Shown here piece by piece: positions 29,966 through 39,000 of a stretch of DNA of 64,000 nt (positions are counted from its first letter, which is position 1; each line of letters begins with the position of its first letter). The position numbers were made by a program, and so were the translations under genes. Below the pieces are notes generated by a model. That model made no database searches, had not been told where the DNA came from, and was given only the letters and a program-made list of their open reading frames with translations. This stretch comes from Pseudoalteromonas holothuriae (GTDB lineage Bacteria; Pseudomonadota; Gammaproteobacteria; Enterobacterales; Alteromonadaceae): positions 310,001 through 374,000 of the forward strand of contig NZ_CAMAPC010000001.1 in NCBI RefSeq assembly GCF_945859825.1, written 5' to 3'.

Positions 29966-31213
29966 ATGAGTTTAATTACCGAACTATCACAACAAGCCGC
30001 AAGTGCGGCTAAACAGTTAGCCTTACTTAATACACAGCAAAAAAATGCAGTATTAACCGATATGGCAATAGCATTAGTGGCACACAGTGACGATATTTTA
30101 GCCGAAAATGAACACGATTTAGCTCAAGCAAGAGATAACCAGCTATCTGAATCAATGATCGACCGCCTCACGTTAACACCTGAACGCATTGCTGATATGG
30201 CCGATGGCATAAAAACCATTGTTGAGCTTGATGACCCCGTTGGCTTAACACGTGACATGGGGGCGAGGCCAAATGGCATAAAAATAAGTAAAATGCGCGT
30301 ACCGTTAGGTGTTGTATGTATGATCTACGAAGCTCGCCCAAATGTTACCGCTGATGCAGGCGCATTATGCTTTAAATCGGGTAACGGTGTAATTTTACGT
30401 GGGGGTAAAGAGGCATTACAAAGCTCACAAGCGATTGCGAAAGTGATGCATCAAGTGCTTGAACAGCATAACTTACCAACTGCGCTAATTAGCGTTGTGC
30501 CAGACCCAGATCGTGCATTGCTTATGGAGTTGATGCAACAAAAGCAATATATCGATTTGATCATTCCACGCGGTGGCGAAGGTTTAATAAACTTTGTAAC
30601 AGAAAATAGCACCATTCCTGTTATTCAGCATTTTAAAGGGGTATGCCATTTATATATTGATGAAGCGGCAGACTTAGATGTAGGACTTAAACTTGCACTC
30701 AATGGTAAAACTCAACGCACAGGTGTATGTAATGCATTAGAAGGTATTGTGGTACACAAATCTGTGGCATCAACTTTCTTACCCCGTCTACAAAAAGCAT
30801 TCGCACACAAACAAGTGGTTATTAATGCCGACACTCAAGCAGCGCAGTATTTTGAAGGCGCTAATGTGATTGATGAAGCGCAATTTGGTGAAGAATATTT
30901 GAGCTTAGAAGTCGCAATTCGTGTTGTGGATGATTTTGCCGGCGCACTGGCACATATTGATCGATTTGGGAGCCACCATACGGAAGTTATTTGCACACAA
31001 GACATGCAAAGTGCAGAGCTGTTCCAGCGTAGTGTCGACGCTTCAGTGGTTATGGTTAATGCTTCATCGCGTTTTTCTGATGGCTCGCAACTGGGGTTAG
31101 GTGCTGAAATAGGCATCGCGACAACCAAGTTACATGCGTACGGACCAATGGGTCTTGAATCACTGACCACTGAAAAGTTTTTAGTTAATGGTGAAGGTCA
31201 AATACGGGACTAA
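29966..31213 (+). CDS. proA: Gamma-glutamyl phosphate reductase
   Basis: ProA reduces glutamyl phosphate to glutamate semialdehyde with NADPH. The 415-residue protein is an aldehyde-dehydrogenase-fold enzyme. It shows VPLGVVCMIYEARPNVTADA, SGNGVILRGGKEA, IPRGGEGLI, the catalytic Cys in TQRTGVCNALEGI (about residue 255), and ASSRFSDGSQLGLGAEIGI. A terminator lies 33 bases downstream. Confidence 0.97.
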   Translation: MSLITELSQQAASAAKQLALLNTQQKNAVLTDMAIALVAHSDDILAENEHDLAQARDNQLSESMIDRLTLTPERIADMADGIKTIVELDDPVGLTRDMGARPNGIKISKMRVPLGVVCMIYEARPNVTADAGALCFKSGNGVILRGGKEALQSSQAIAKVMHQVLEQHNLPTALISVVPDPDRALLMELMQQKQYIDLIIPRGGEGLINFVTENSTIPVIQHFKGVCHLYIDEAADLDVGLKLALNGKTQRTGVCNALEGIVVHKSVASTFLPRLQKAFAHKQVVINADTQAAQYFEGANVIDEAQFGEEYLSLEVAIRVVDDFAGALAHIDRFGSHHTEVICTQDMQSAELFQRSVDASVVMVNASSRFSDGSQLGLGAEIGIATTKLHAYGPMGLESLTTEKFLVNGEGQIRD

Positions 31214-31245
31214 CCTATTATTTAGGTAGTTAACTTGACTTGAAG

Positions 31246-31272
31246 CGGGCTGAATAGCCCGTTTTTTATTTT
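31246..31272 (+). terminator. Rho-independent terminator after proA
   Basis: CGGGCT-GAAT-AGCCCG stem followed by TTTTTTATTTT. It ends proBA. Confidence 0.9.
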
Positions 31273-31279
31273 AGAGATG

Positions 31280-31515
31280 TTGTCATCTTGACGGTGCTTT
31301 TTGGGCTTACTCTACATAGTCATCATGACAAAGGTCATGATCTAATTAAGTTATCACAGGTGTTAGTAAGGCTCTGAAACAAGCTCAGGGTGACGGTATT
31401 TTTGGGTCACTAGCTATTGTCATCATGACGAAGGTCATGAGCTAATTAAGTTATTACAGGTGTTAGCAAGGCTTTGAAACAAGTTCAAAGTGACGATGTT
31501 TTTGGAGTTACTCTA
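31280..31515. repeat. 100-bp tandem repeat, two full copies plus a partial
   Basis: Unit one (from 31321) and unit two (from 31421) align with an exact 100-base period. Both contain CATCATGAC-aA-AGGTCATGA hairpins, CTAATTAAGTTAT, CACAGGTGTTAG or its variant, and TCTGAAACAAG or TTTGAAACAAG followed by TGACG. A truncated unit end precedes the first (from about 31280). There is no coding capacity. Hairpins in each unit (ATCATGAC / GTCATGAT) suggest a palindromic intergenic repeat that expanded by unequal exchange. Confidence 0.8.
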
Positions 31516-31534
31516 ATTTAAGATAAAAGGAAGG

Positions 31535-31610
31535 TGGTGGAGCTAAGCAGGATCGAACTGCTGACCTCCTGCGTGCAAGGCAGGCGCTCTCCCAGCTGAG
31601 CTATAGCCCC
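31535..31610 (-). tRNA. tRNA-Ala (anticodon TGC)
   Basis: On the minus strand the 76-base gene starts GGGGCTATAGCTCAGCTGGG and ends in an encoded CCA. The acceptor stem GGGGCTA / TAGCTCC has the G3:U70 wobble that marks tRNA-Ala. The anticodon arm CTGCC-TTGCACG-... carries TGC, decoding GCN. The T arm contains GTTCGATCC. It stands alone rather than in an rRNA operon. Transcription heads toward the tandem repeat and proA. Confidence 0.97.
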
Positions 31611-31632
31611 ACATTCCGTCTGGACGAGTCGA

Positions 31633-31661
31633 AATTTAAAGCTTTTTGATTATGACGTCAA
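31633..31661 (-). promoter_or_regulatory. Promoter of tRNA-Ala
   Basis: On the minus strand TTGACG and TAAATT are separated by 17 bases, 22 bases before the tRNA 5' end. Between the -10 and the tRNA is CGACTCGTCC, a GC-rich discriminator typical of stable-RNA promoters under stringent control. Inferred from spacing and consensus. Confidence 0.6.
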
Positions 31662-31743
31662 GTCTTTATCGGATAAAAATTTTCACATTTTTATCAGTGG
31701 CTTTGATAAACTAGCTAAAATTTATGCGCTAATAGAGTTATAG

Positions 31744-32148
31744 ATGTTCAAAAATAGAAAAAATTTTTTATGTGCAAGTATATGTTTTGTTATGTTGGCC
31801 GCTTGCTCATCTAAACCCGAGCCGCCTAAATTAGAAATCGAAAAGCAAACATTACATACCAAAATGTCAGAGTCAGGGCAGCAGTTATTTGTTTATATTG
31901 TTACAGTTAAACCTACTCCAATTATGGTGTTAGATACTCGCAAGCCATTATCACGTTCAGATCTAAAAGCATACGCAAAGCATCAACGAATAGAAGACTC
32001 ACCAGAGCTTAAATTGATGCTTGAAGAGCGGGCAGTTATTTTGCTAAACAATGCATTAGCAGAAAAAAATTATTGTGTAGATGGCCACAAAGTTAATCAA
32101 GTATTCTGGCGTCAACGCAGTGTACAGCTAAGGGGGATGTGTGAGTAA
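31744..32148 (+). CDS. Small putative lipoprotein of unknown function
   Basis: The 134-residue protein has a lipoprotein signal with lipobox LAAC (about residue 21), so the mature part is probably anchored in a membrane facing the periplasm. Residues after the Cys are Pro/Lys-rich (SSKPEPPKLEIEKQTL). Two Cys (NYCVDG and the penultimate GMCE) could form a disulfide. I do not recognise the family. It stands alone beside the divergent tRNA-Ala and convergent with the MFS gene. Confidence 0.75.
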   Translation: MFKNRKNFLCASICFVMLAACSSKPEPPKLEIEKQTLHTKMSESGQQLFVYIVTVKPTPIMVLDTRKPLSRSDLKAYAKHQRIEDSPELKLMLEERAVILLNNALAEKNYCVDGHKVNQVFWRQRSVQLRGMCE

Positions 32149-32201
32149 TAAGGCTGAATATCACTTAACTAAAATTTTTGCACTACACAGGCCACTTACC
32201 T

Positions 32202-33341
32202 TTAACATCTAGATGCTTCTTGCTTGTAAGCACTGTAACTCAGTATTAGCCCCGTTATACATACTAACAATAACCCTAGTAAAAAGGCGTGGTAGCCAAA
32301 ACGCTGTAGTATTAGCCCAGGTAAAAATGACCCCAGCGCCCCACCACTGTAATAAAACGAGACATATGCACCATTAGTCACTGTAGGGGGGGCATCACTG
32401 AGTTTATTTGCTAGTGGTGACGCGCTTGAGTGGATCATAAACATGCAGGCACAAAACAAAGTAAATGCAATTAAAAATACGCTTAATACTGGTAACTGCA
32501 TTACTACCAAGGCTGTGCAGTACACCAAAAAAAGGGTGCTTAACCATAGCCAAGAATTGTTGAAATAGCGGGTAAGGTATGGCGTTGTCATCGATATTAT
32601 CGCGCCAATAAGGTAACCAGTATAAACCCAGCCAATGGTTTTGCTGTCAGTGATGCCAAATACATCTTGTAAAATAAACGGTAAGTAATTCATCAGTGCT
32701 GCAAAGCAAAAAAACATACAAAAAACCCCTAAAAATAGGCGCACAATTAAAGGCTCTCGCAGTGGTTTTAAATAGGCTTTTGGAGATTCAGCTTGGCGCA
32801 CGGGTGGTTGGCATTTTTTTGGTTTAATCAGTAGCGCCAAGATAAGTAAGGCTAAAGCCAGTACAAAATAAAAACTCTGCCACGTAAACCAACTTGCAAA
32901 GTTAGCTGCTAGCACCCGACCTAAATATCCACCTAGAATAGAACTGCCGATATAGCGAGTCATATTTTGTTGTAATTGCGCGGCTGAATATTGTTGCCCA
33001 ATAAAGCCTGTCATTGCAGTGAGTGCAGCTGGTAGGGTCAGGCCTTGAATAAAACGCAGTACCAGTAACAATTCAAAGGTAGGTGCTAATGCAAATAATA
33101 AGCTGGTGACACTTAATATTAGCATGGCAACTTTGAGTAGGGTCAGTGGGTTCTTTCGGGCAAACAGTAAGCCATAAAAAATAGGTGCAACAGCCAAAGG
33201 CAACATGGTGATCGACATCAGTGCCCCACTGGTGGCAGCTGACACATTATAATTGTGAGAAAAAATAGTCAGTAAAGGCTGTGGTGCATATAAGACAAAA
33301 AAAATAAAAACAGATGACACTAATAGCTGCAATAATGGCAT
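32202..33341 (-). CDS. Major facilitator superfamily transporter
   Basis: A 379-residue protein with about 12 predicted hydrophobic helices. The MFS arrangement shows in LRFIQGLTLPAALTAMTGFIG (helix 4-5 region) and SSILGGYLGRVLAANFASWF (helix 5), with a central basic loop (KPKKCQPPVRQAESPKAY) between halves. The closest general resemblance is to YnfM/arabinose-efflux-type exporters. Substrate unknown. It is monocistronic and convergent with the lipoprotein gene. Confidence 0.85.
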   Translation of the reverse strand: MPLLQLLVSSVFIFFVLYAPQPLLTIFSHNYNVSAATSGALMSITMLPLAVAPIFYGLLFARKNPLTLLKVAMLILSVTSLLFALAPTFELLLVLRFIQGLTLPAALTAMTGFIGQQYSAAQLQQNMTRYIGSSILGGYLGRVLAANFASWFTWQSFYFVLALALLILALLIKPKKCQPPVRQAESPKAYLKPLREPLIVRLFLGVFCMFFCFAALMNYLPFILQDVFGITDSKTIGWVYTGYLIGAIISMTTPYLTRYFNNSWLWLSTLFLVYCTALVVMQLPVLSVFLIAFTLFCACMFMIHSSASPLANKLSDAPPTVTNGAYVSFYYSGGALGSFLPGLILQRFGYHAFLLGLLLVCITGLILSYSAYKQEASRC

Positions 33342-33576
33342 GAACCTTCCTGGACAATAATCGCGCTGAACGGTGCTATTATGCGCTGATTTAGATATGT
33401 TGAATAGTTTTATATCAATTGGTTAGTCATTATTTGCGATATATCATATTGCAACCTAGCAACCTTTGCTATTGTGACTAGCAGAGCAAAAAAAATCCGT
33501 AGATGATGGGTTTGTATATGGTTAAAAAAATCCACTGCGTTAGAATATGGCAATTCGTATTTCATGGAGCAGCATA

Positions 33577-34119
33577 ATGGGTTCATTACAAGAGCAGCTA
33601 CTAAAAGCAGGGTTAACGACTGAGCATAAATCAAAAGTTGCAAAGTCAGAAAAGCGTAAAGCGCAAAAGAAGAAAAAGAAAAAAGGCGCAACCAGTGATC
33701 CCAGCGATCTACAAAAACATATTGAACAAACAAAGCTTGAACAACAGCAAAAGGCTGAGGAGCTTAATAAAGCAAAACAAGCCGAGTTAAAAGAGCGAGA
33801 GCAAGTTGCGCGAGTAAAACAAATTCTTGAGCACCACAATCAAGATGAGATACGTGGTGAGCTAACCTTTAACTTTACCTACCAGAACAAAGTTAAAGAG
33901 CTTGATGTGAATGAGCAAACCAAGCAAGCGCTGTCAAAAGGGCGGTTGGCTATTTGTGTGCTGGAAGGGCAGTTTTATGTACTACAGGATGAACCTGCTC
34001 GCAAAGTTGCCGAAGTTGACGAAAAATATATCGTCTTTCATGTTGAAGATGATAACAACGGACCGAGTGATGATGACCCGTATGCAGATTACGAAGTACC
34101 AGATGATTTAGTTTGGTAG
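33577..34119 (+). CDS. DUF2058 (YaiL-type) protein
   Basis: A 180-residue, strongly charged protein. It begins MGSLQEQLLKAGLTTEHKSK, followed by a Lys-rich stretch (AQKKKKKKG), a long charged coiled coil (about residues 45-95), and a compact C-terminal domain (GRLAICVLEGQFYVLQDEPA) with an acidic end. The pattern fits DUF2058/YaiL, described as a nucleoprotein or polynucleotide-associated protein, function unresolved. The frame is open from 33547, but the ATG at 33577 has GGAG eight bases upstream and the family start. Confidence 0.85.
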   Translation: MGSLQEQLLKAGLTTEHKSKVAKSEKRKAQKKKKKKGATSDPSDLQKHIEQTKLEQQQKAEELNKAKQAELKEREQVARVKQILEHHNQDEIRGELTFNFTYQNKVKELDVNEQTKQALSKGRLAICVLEGQFYVLQDEPARKVAEVDEKYIVFHVEDDNNGPSDDDPYADYEVPDDLVW

Positions 34120-34233
34120 TTTTATTCATTACACGCACTGATATCGTTTGCTAATTAGTTACATAGGTGGAGCGAGTACAAATGGTCTACACTGTAAGAG
34201 ACTTATCCGTTAATTAATAAAAAGAGTAATGTT

Positions 34234-34557
34234 ATGAGTAAGATAAAAAATATAATTTGTGGGGTTGGCCTTTCAATGGTGGCACTTAGTGCAAATGTGG
34301 CAAACGCTGCAGATGGCGAAGCACTGTATACTGCTAAAATGTGTCAAACATGTCATGGTGCAGAAGGTAAAGCACCAATTATGGCAATGTACCCTAAGTT
34401 AAATGGTCAAAATAAAGAGTATTTAGCAGCGCAAATGAAAGATATTAAATCAGGTGCGCGTAGCAACGGCATGTCAATGGCAATGAAAGCCATGGTTGCT
34501 AATGTATCTGATGCAGAAATAGACGCCATTGCAGAGTATTTATCAAAAGTAAAATAA
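34234..34557 (+). CDS. Class I c-type cytochrome
   Basis: A 107-residue protein with a signal peptide (about residues 1-25, ending ANAADG) and one haem-binding CQTCHGAEG (Cys37, Cys40, His41). An axial Met is probably in the MSMAMKAMV region. The size and GEALYTAKMCQTCHG context fit a c5/c553-like periplasmic electron carrier. It is monocistronic, with a strong terminator 20 bases downstream. The partner oxidase is not in this window. Confidence 0.93.
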   Translation: MSKIKNIICGVGLSMVALSANVANAADGEALYTAKMCQTCHGAEGKAPIMAMYPKLNGQNKEYLAAQMKDIKSGARSNGMSMAMKAMVANVSDAEIDAIAEYLSKVK

Positions 34558-34577
34558 TCACTTCGTGAGTTATTAAA

Positions 34578-34606
34578 AAAACCACCGCCTGTCGGTGGTT
34601 TTTATT
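34578..34606 (+). terminator. Rho-independent terminator after cytochrome c gene
   Basis: AACCACCG-CCTGT-CGGTGGTT stem followed by TTTATTT. Confidence 0.9.
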
Positions 34607-34674
34607 TGGTTGAACAAATGCCCAGAGTAATTTAGACTTCTAAACATCTAATTGGGCTTATTTAAGGACCCACT

Positions 34675-35442
34675 ATGTTTGAACTACCTTCACTAAACTT
34701 AAAAGACCAAGTGTCTGAGCAAGAATGGCAACTCCGTGTTGATTTAGCCGCTTGCTATCGCTTAGTTGATCATATGCGTTGGGGAGATTTAATTTATACC
34801 CATATGTCGGCACGTTTACCCGGCACGGATCACTATTTAGTTAACGCGTTTGGTTTGAGTTTTGATGAGGTAACTGCTTCAAACTTAGTAAAGGTAGATC
34901 TTGCGGGTAATATTCTTGATGATACGCCGTTTAAAATAAACCCAGCGGGCTTTACCATTCATAGTGCCATTCATGAAGTAAGAGAAGATGCCCATTGCGT
35001 TATACATTTGCATACCAAAGAAACGGTAGCGGTTGCAAGCCTTGAGTGCGGCCTACTGCCACTGAGCCAGCATTCTATGTTCTCGTTGCCGTCGTTGTCT
35101 TATCATGGCTATGAAGGGCTTGCAGTGAATGATGATGAGCGCAAACGCCTACAAGATGACTTAGGTACAACCAATCATATGCTATTGGTCAATCACGGTG
35201 GCTTAACCGTAGGTCCAACAGTAGGCGACGCCTTTATGCGCTTTTATGACCTACAACGCGCCTGTGAAATTCAATTGGCAATTCAATCGTCTGCTCAGCC
35301 GGCGGTGCAAGTACCTCAGCCCATAATAGATAACATTTATAATCAAGCTAACGTGGTTCATAGCGGCAGTACTGGTGGGCAGCTTGCTTGGCCAGCTATG
35401 CTTAGAAAAGCATACCGTTTAGACCCCACTTTTGCTCAATAG
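34675..35442 (+). CDS. Class II aldolase/adducin family protein
   Basis: A 255-residue protein of the zinc aldolase/adducin fold. Metal-ligand histidines are visible in HLHTKETVAVASLE (HLH, about residues 116-118) and NHGGLTVGPTVGDAF (His about 177). The region MRWGDLIYTHMSAR is where substrate-binding residues sit. Relatives act on fuculose or ribulose phosphates or sugar acids. The partner gene nine bases downstream is an enolase-superfamily dehydratase-like enzyme, so sugar-acid catabolism is plausible but not shown. Confidence 0.88.
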   Translation: MFELPSLNLKDQVSEQEWQLRVDLAACYRLVDHMRWGDLIYTHMSARLPGTDHYLVNAFGLSFDEVTASNLVKVDLAGNILDDTPFKINPAGFTIHSAIHEVREDAHCVIHLHTKETVAVASLECGLLPLSQHSMFSLPSLSYHGYEGLAVNDDERKRLQDDLGTTNHMLLVNHGGLTVGPTVGDAFMRFYDLQRACEIQLAIQSSAQPAVQVPQPIIDNIYNQANVVHSGSTGGQLAWPAMLRKAYRLDPTFAQ

Positions 35443-35451
35443 GAATCTACC

Positions 35452-36627
35452 ATGAAAGTTAATCGCGTCGAAGTATTTGATATTCACTGTCCAGAAAGAC
35501 CCGCTTGGACTCCAGTATTTATACGTATTCATACTGATGAAGGTATTAGTGGTGTAGGTGAGGCAGGGCTTGCCTACGACTTAGGCCATAGCGCGGCAGC
35601 CAGTATGATAAAAGAAATGGCAGAAGCGTTTTTAATTGGCCACGACCCGTTTCAAACTGAGTTGTTATGGTCACGTATGTTACGTGAGAGCTTTTGGGGC
35701 TTAGGCGGGGGCCCTGTGGTGTATGCAGCCATGAGTGCCATAGATACTGCGCTTTGGGATATTAAAGGCAAAGCGCTTAACTTACCGGTTTATCAATTGC
35801 TTGGCGGTAAGGTTAACCCTGAACTACGTACTTATGCATCGCAATTACAATTTGATTGGGATAGCGAATTTAAAGCCTTAGTACAACCGCAAGAATACGC
35901 AGAGGCTGCACTTAAGGCGATTGCCGAAGGTTATGACGCAGTAAAAGTAGACCCGATTCAGTACGATAAAGACGGCAATACCTATTATGACCGCACTAAA
36001 ATAATCTCTCGCGCTGAGATGAAACTATATCGCGCGCGTATGCAAGCCATTCGTGAAGCAGTGGGTGATGAGGTGGATATTATTTTTGAATGTCACAGCC
36101 TACCCGGTGCCACCTCAGCCATTCAAATTGGCGAAATAGCCGAAGAATTTGATTGCATGTATTACGAAGAGCCAGTGAATTATCTAAATCACTCGTTACA
36201 TGCCAAGGTGGCTGATAAAGTGGCCGTGCCCATTGCCGGTGGCGAGCGTTTGTATAACCGCTGGGGGGTTCGTCCTTACCTAGAAGATCAAAGCATTGAT
36301 GTGCTACAACCAGACATTGGCCTATGCGGTGGTTTTACTGAAGCTAAAAAAGTGTGTGACTACGCTGATATTTTTGATGTGCGTATTCAAGCGCATGTTT
36401 GTGGCGGCCCCGTTGCTACAGCAGCATCGCTTCACTTAGAAACCGCCATTCCTAACTTTTTAATTCATGAGCACCACACCTATGCCATTAAAAAGTGGAA
36501 CCGCGAATTGTGTATCCAAGACCCACAACCTAAAAATGGTGTGTTTAAAGTATCTGAAGCGCCGGGTATTGGTATTGAATTAAATGACGAAGTAGTAATG
36601 CGCTCACAGCGTGTTGAGGTTAAGTAA
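35452..36627 (+). CDS. Mandelate racemase/muconate lactonising enzyme family protein
   Basis: A 391-residue enolase-superfamily enzyme. The N-terminal capping domain starts RVEVFDIHCPERPAWTPV. The barrel has a Lys in GYDAVKVDPIQ, metal ligands in IIFECHS, YYEEPVN and IAGGERL, and a probable catalytic His in QAHVCGGP (residue about 325). This set fits the mandelate-racemase subgroup, whose members dehydrate or racemise sugar acids. It is cotranscribed with the aldolase-like gene. Exact substrate unknown; no transporter or regulator is adjacent. Confidence 0.88.
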   Translation: MKVNRVEVFDIHCPERPAWTPVFIRIHTDEGISGVGEAGLAYDLGHSAAASMIKEMAEAFLIGHDPFQTELLWSRMLRESFWGLGGGPVVYAAMSAIDTALWDIKGKALNLPVYQLLGGKVNPELRTYASQLQFDWDSEFKALVQPQEYAEAALKAIAEGYDAVKVDPIQYDKDGNTYYDRTKIISRAEMKLYRARMQAIREAVGDEVDIIFECHSLPGATSAIQIGEIAEEFDCMYYEEPVNYLNHSLHAKVADKVAVPIAGGERLYNRWGVRPYLEDQSIDVLQPDIGLCGGFTEAKKVCDYADIFDVRIQAHVCGGPVATAASLHLETAIPNFLIHEHHTYAIKKWNRELCIQDPQPKNGVFKVSEAPGIGIELNDEVVMRSQRVEVK

Positions 36628-36736
36628 TTTAACTATATAGATAAGGGTGTTGATATAGGAAGTACTTTTTAAGCTAACATCGCTTATATGCTAATAAGGG
36701 TATTTTTCTGTATCAAGGTGGTTTTCTCTTGCAATA

Positions 36737-36830
36737 ATACCAATAGCATTAGATAAATGACTGAGTAATTATTCTACATGAGTCATTTAGCTCGAGAGGG
36801 TGATCAATGTTTTTAATAAAAATTGGTATA
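36737..36830 (+). repeat. Dispersed MITE-like repeat, copy 3 (shortest, perfect ends)
   Basis: This 94-base copy begins ATACCAATAGCATTAGATAA and ends ATAAAAATTGGTATA. The terminal ATACCAAT and ATTGGTAT are exact inverted repeats. The centre (about 50-70 bases) is deleted relative to the other copies. It lies in the 285-base gap between the enolase-superfamily gene and the diguanylate cyclase. No other feature is visible in that gap. Confidence 0.8.
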
Positions 36831-36912
36831 ACAGACTATTTCAAGAGGCTGCAAAGCCTAGAGTGAACAAAATAGCTTTAATTGGGTAACTCGTTTACCC
36901 AAAGTTGCAAAG

Positions 36913-38583
36913 TTAACTGTTTACACTATTGTTATCGTCGCTTTGTGAGTACACTTCAACCCGATTTCTGCCTTTTGACTTAGCCTTGTACAAGGCTAAA
37001 TCAGCTTGTTTGAGGATGTTATCTATATTATTTTTACTTCCAGCGCAAAGGGTTACGCCAAAGCTGGCGGTAACTGTAAATTGCTCGAGGCACGTATCAA
37101 AATTAATATCTGAAATATCTTGCCTAATACGCTCTAATAACCCCACTGATGCGCTCACACGCGTAGATGGCAGTATGATACAAAACTCTTCTCCTCCGAT
37201 ACGGGCTACGGTGTCGCAGTCTCGAAGGGTAGTTTGTAAGTACTTAGCCATTTTGATTAATACCTCATCACCTTTATCATGACCCCAAGTATCATTGACG
37301 GTTTTAAAATGATCAATATCCATAATACATAGTGTTAATGGGCTTTTATATCGCGTGGAGCGGTTTAACTCATGACTAAGTACATCGTGTAGGTGGCGTC
37401 GGTTAAATAAGCCCGTTAAAGGGTCTTTAATACTGAGCTCTTTGAGTTTTTGGTTGGCACTATTAAGTTCTTGCGTTCGCTCTAGAACTTTTTGATTAAG
37501 ATTGTCGTTTAAGTCTTTTAATGCGCTAATCATATAATTAAAGTGCTTGCTGAGCTCTTTGACCTCTTGCAACCCACTCACGTTGGTGTAGGGGTCAAAG
37601 TTACCTTTGGCGACTTTGTTAGTGTGGGAGATGAGTTTTTCTATTGGATTAGAAATATAGACCGAGATACTCACGCCAATGGCAATCGCTAAAACTAAAA
37701 TAATACCTTCTAACAAGTATATAACAATACTTGTTTTTTTAATCGATTCACTGATTTCAGCTTCATTCATTTTAACAACAATCCCCCAATCAAGGGATGG
37801 TAAATAGCGTGTTGATGCTAAAACTGCTTGGCCTGTGTAATCAGGTGCATGGGCCATAATAACTTCGTTACCCATTAATGCTTGTGTGATAGGGGTTTGC
37901 ACGTTACTTTTACTCACAGTACGTTTAAATGCGGCTTGTGAGTCGTATTTTAGTGGCACTGCAAATAATGCATCGCCATCTTGGTTGCGTACAGCGAATA
38001 GCCATTCACCACTTTTTCCCAATCCCGTACGTTCTTGGATAAGTTCTATCACAAAATCTGCATAAAACTGCGTTTCAATATAACCAATAACATGATTATC
38101 TAGCATTAGCCTGTTTAAACTGGCAACAAATAACTGTTCATCGGTATGATTGAGTTTCACTAAGGGGAGGGCTTTTTTTATAGGGAGCGCTAATGTAGTA
38201 GGCAAGCTTTGGTTAAGTGTAGAGGTCACTAAATTACCCTGCGTATCATAGATGCTAATGTTGTGCAGGCGGGTCATGCCCCCTTTAGCATCTTTGATTA
38301 TTTGAGTTACCTTTTGCAAAGCAAGTTTATCGCGTAGCTCTAACCATTTAACCAAACTAAGTCGCATTTGGGTGCGGCTGGCAATGAGTGCATTGCTATC
38401 AATAATACGTGCAATAACTGCTTCAATTCGCTTTTCGGCAATGAAGGATAAAGCTTCAAGCTTTTCTTCAACTTGGGTGCGATGTTGTTTTGCAGTGTAT
38501 TCATTAAGGTATTGCAGAGCTAAAAATAAAGGCAGTACAGACAAAAAGATAAAAGACAGCGTAAGTACGTGTTTTAATTTCAT
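36913..38583 (-). CDS. Membrane diguanylate cyclase with periplasmic Cache-type sensor
   Basis: The 556-residue protein makes cyclic di-GMP. It has an N-terminal membrane helix (about residues 5-24), a periplasmic sensing region (about 35-280) resembling double-Cache (HNISIYDTQGNLVTSTLN; YIETQFYADFVIELIQERTG), a second helix (about 285-308), HAMP (about 310-362), a coiled coil and a GGDEF domain. GGEEF is at about 463-467 and RDCD (about 454-457) lies five residues before it, the product-inhibition I-site. It is probably active. Its start abuts the gap before the peptide gene on the other strand. Confidence 0.93.
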   Translation of the reverse strand: MKLKHVLTLSFIFLSVLPLFLALQYLNEYTAKQHRTQVEEKLEALSFIAEKRIEAVIARIIDSNALIASRTQMRLSLVKWLELRDKLALQKVTQIIKDAKGGMTRLHNISIYDTQGNLVTSTLNQSLPTTLALPIKKALPLVKLNHTDEQLFVASLNRLMLDNHVIGYIETQFYADFVIELIQERTGLGKSGEWLFAVRNQDGDALFAVPLKYDSQAAFKRTVSKSNVQTPITQALMGNEVIMAHAPDYTGQAVLASTRYLPSLDWGIVVKMNEAEISESIKKTSIVIYLLEGIILVLAIAIGVSISVYISNPIEKLISHTNKVAKGNFDPYTNVSGLQEVKELSKHFNYMISALKDLNDNLNQKVLERTQELNSANQKLKELSIKDPLTGLFNRRHLHDVLSHELNRSTRYKSPLTLCIMDIDHFKTVNDTWGHDKGDEVLIKMAKYLQTTLRDCDTVARIGGEEFCIILPSTRVSASVGLLERIRQDISDINFDTCLEQFTVTASFGVTLCAGSKNNIDNILKQADLALYKAKSKGRNRVEVYSQSDDNNSVNS

Positions 38584-39000
38584 GACAATGACCTAAGACA
38601 ACAAGCTAACCATACAGCGCGTTAACCACTTCTACTGTAGTGTAGCGTATTGTTGTTATTGCACCATGGCGTGAAGTGTTTAGAGGTGAATAATAAAATA
38701 CTCACAACTCAAGCCAGCCTATCTTATTGGTCAGATGAACACAATAAAAGCTCATAAATTCATTATATCAATAACGCACTGTAACTAAATTATTTGTTGA
38801 ACCCACACATAATTAGTACCATAACTTGACTGATACGCTATATTTTTCGGCATATCAGGAACGAGAATATTAATAATTTCATACAAACCAAACCTTTGCG
38901 TTAAAATTGCACCTAAATTGATGTTGCTAAGTTGTGTACGCTCGGTTAACATTGTCGCAATGAGGTGAGGGATGTAAACCTGAAAATAAGGACTTGGATA
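38584..39000. other. 417-base gap before the small-peptide gene
   Basis: AT-rich sequence between the diguanylate cyclase and the peptide gene. No gene, repeat or clear terminator is visible. It must contain both promoters. The only firm element is TAAGGA at 38987-38992, the probable ribosome site for the ATG at 39001. Confidence 0.5.

Noticed and set aside
31280..31515. CRISPR array
   Set aside because: Only two to three units, the whole 100-base unit is repeated rather than short repeats with unique spacers, and no cas genes are present.
32202..33341. Drug-specific identity for the MFS transporter
   Set aside because: The fold is clear but no motif ties it to a given substrate, so only the superfamily is reported.
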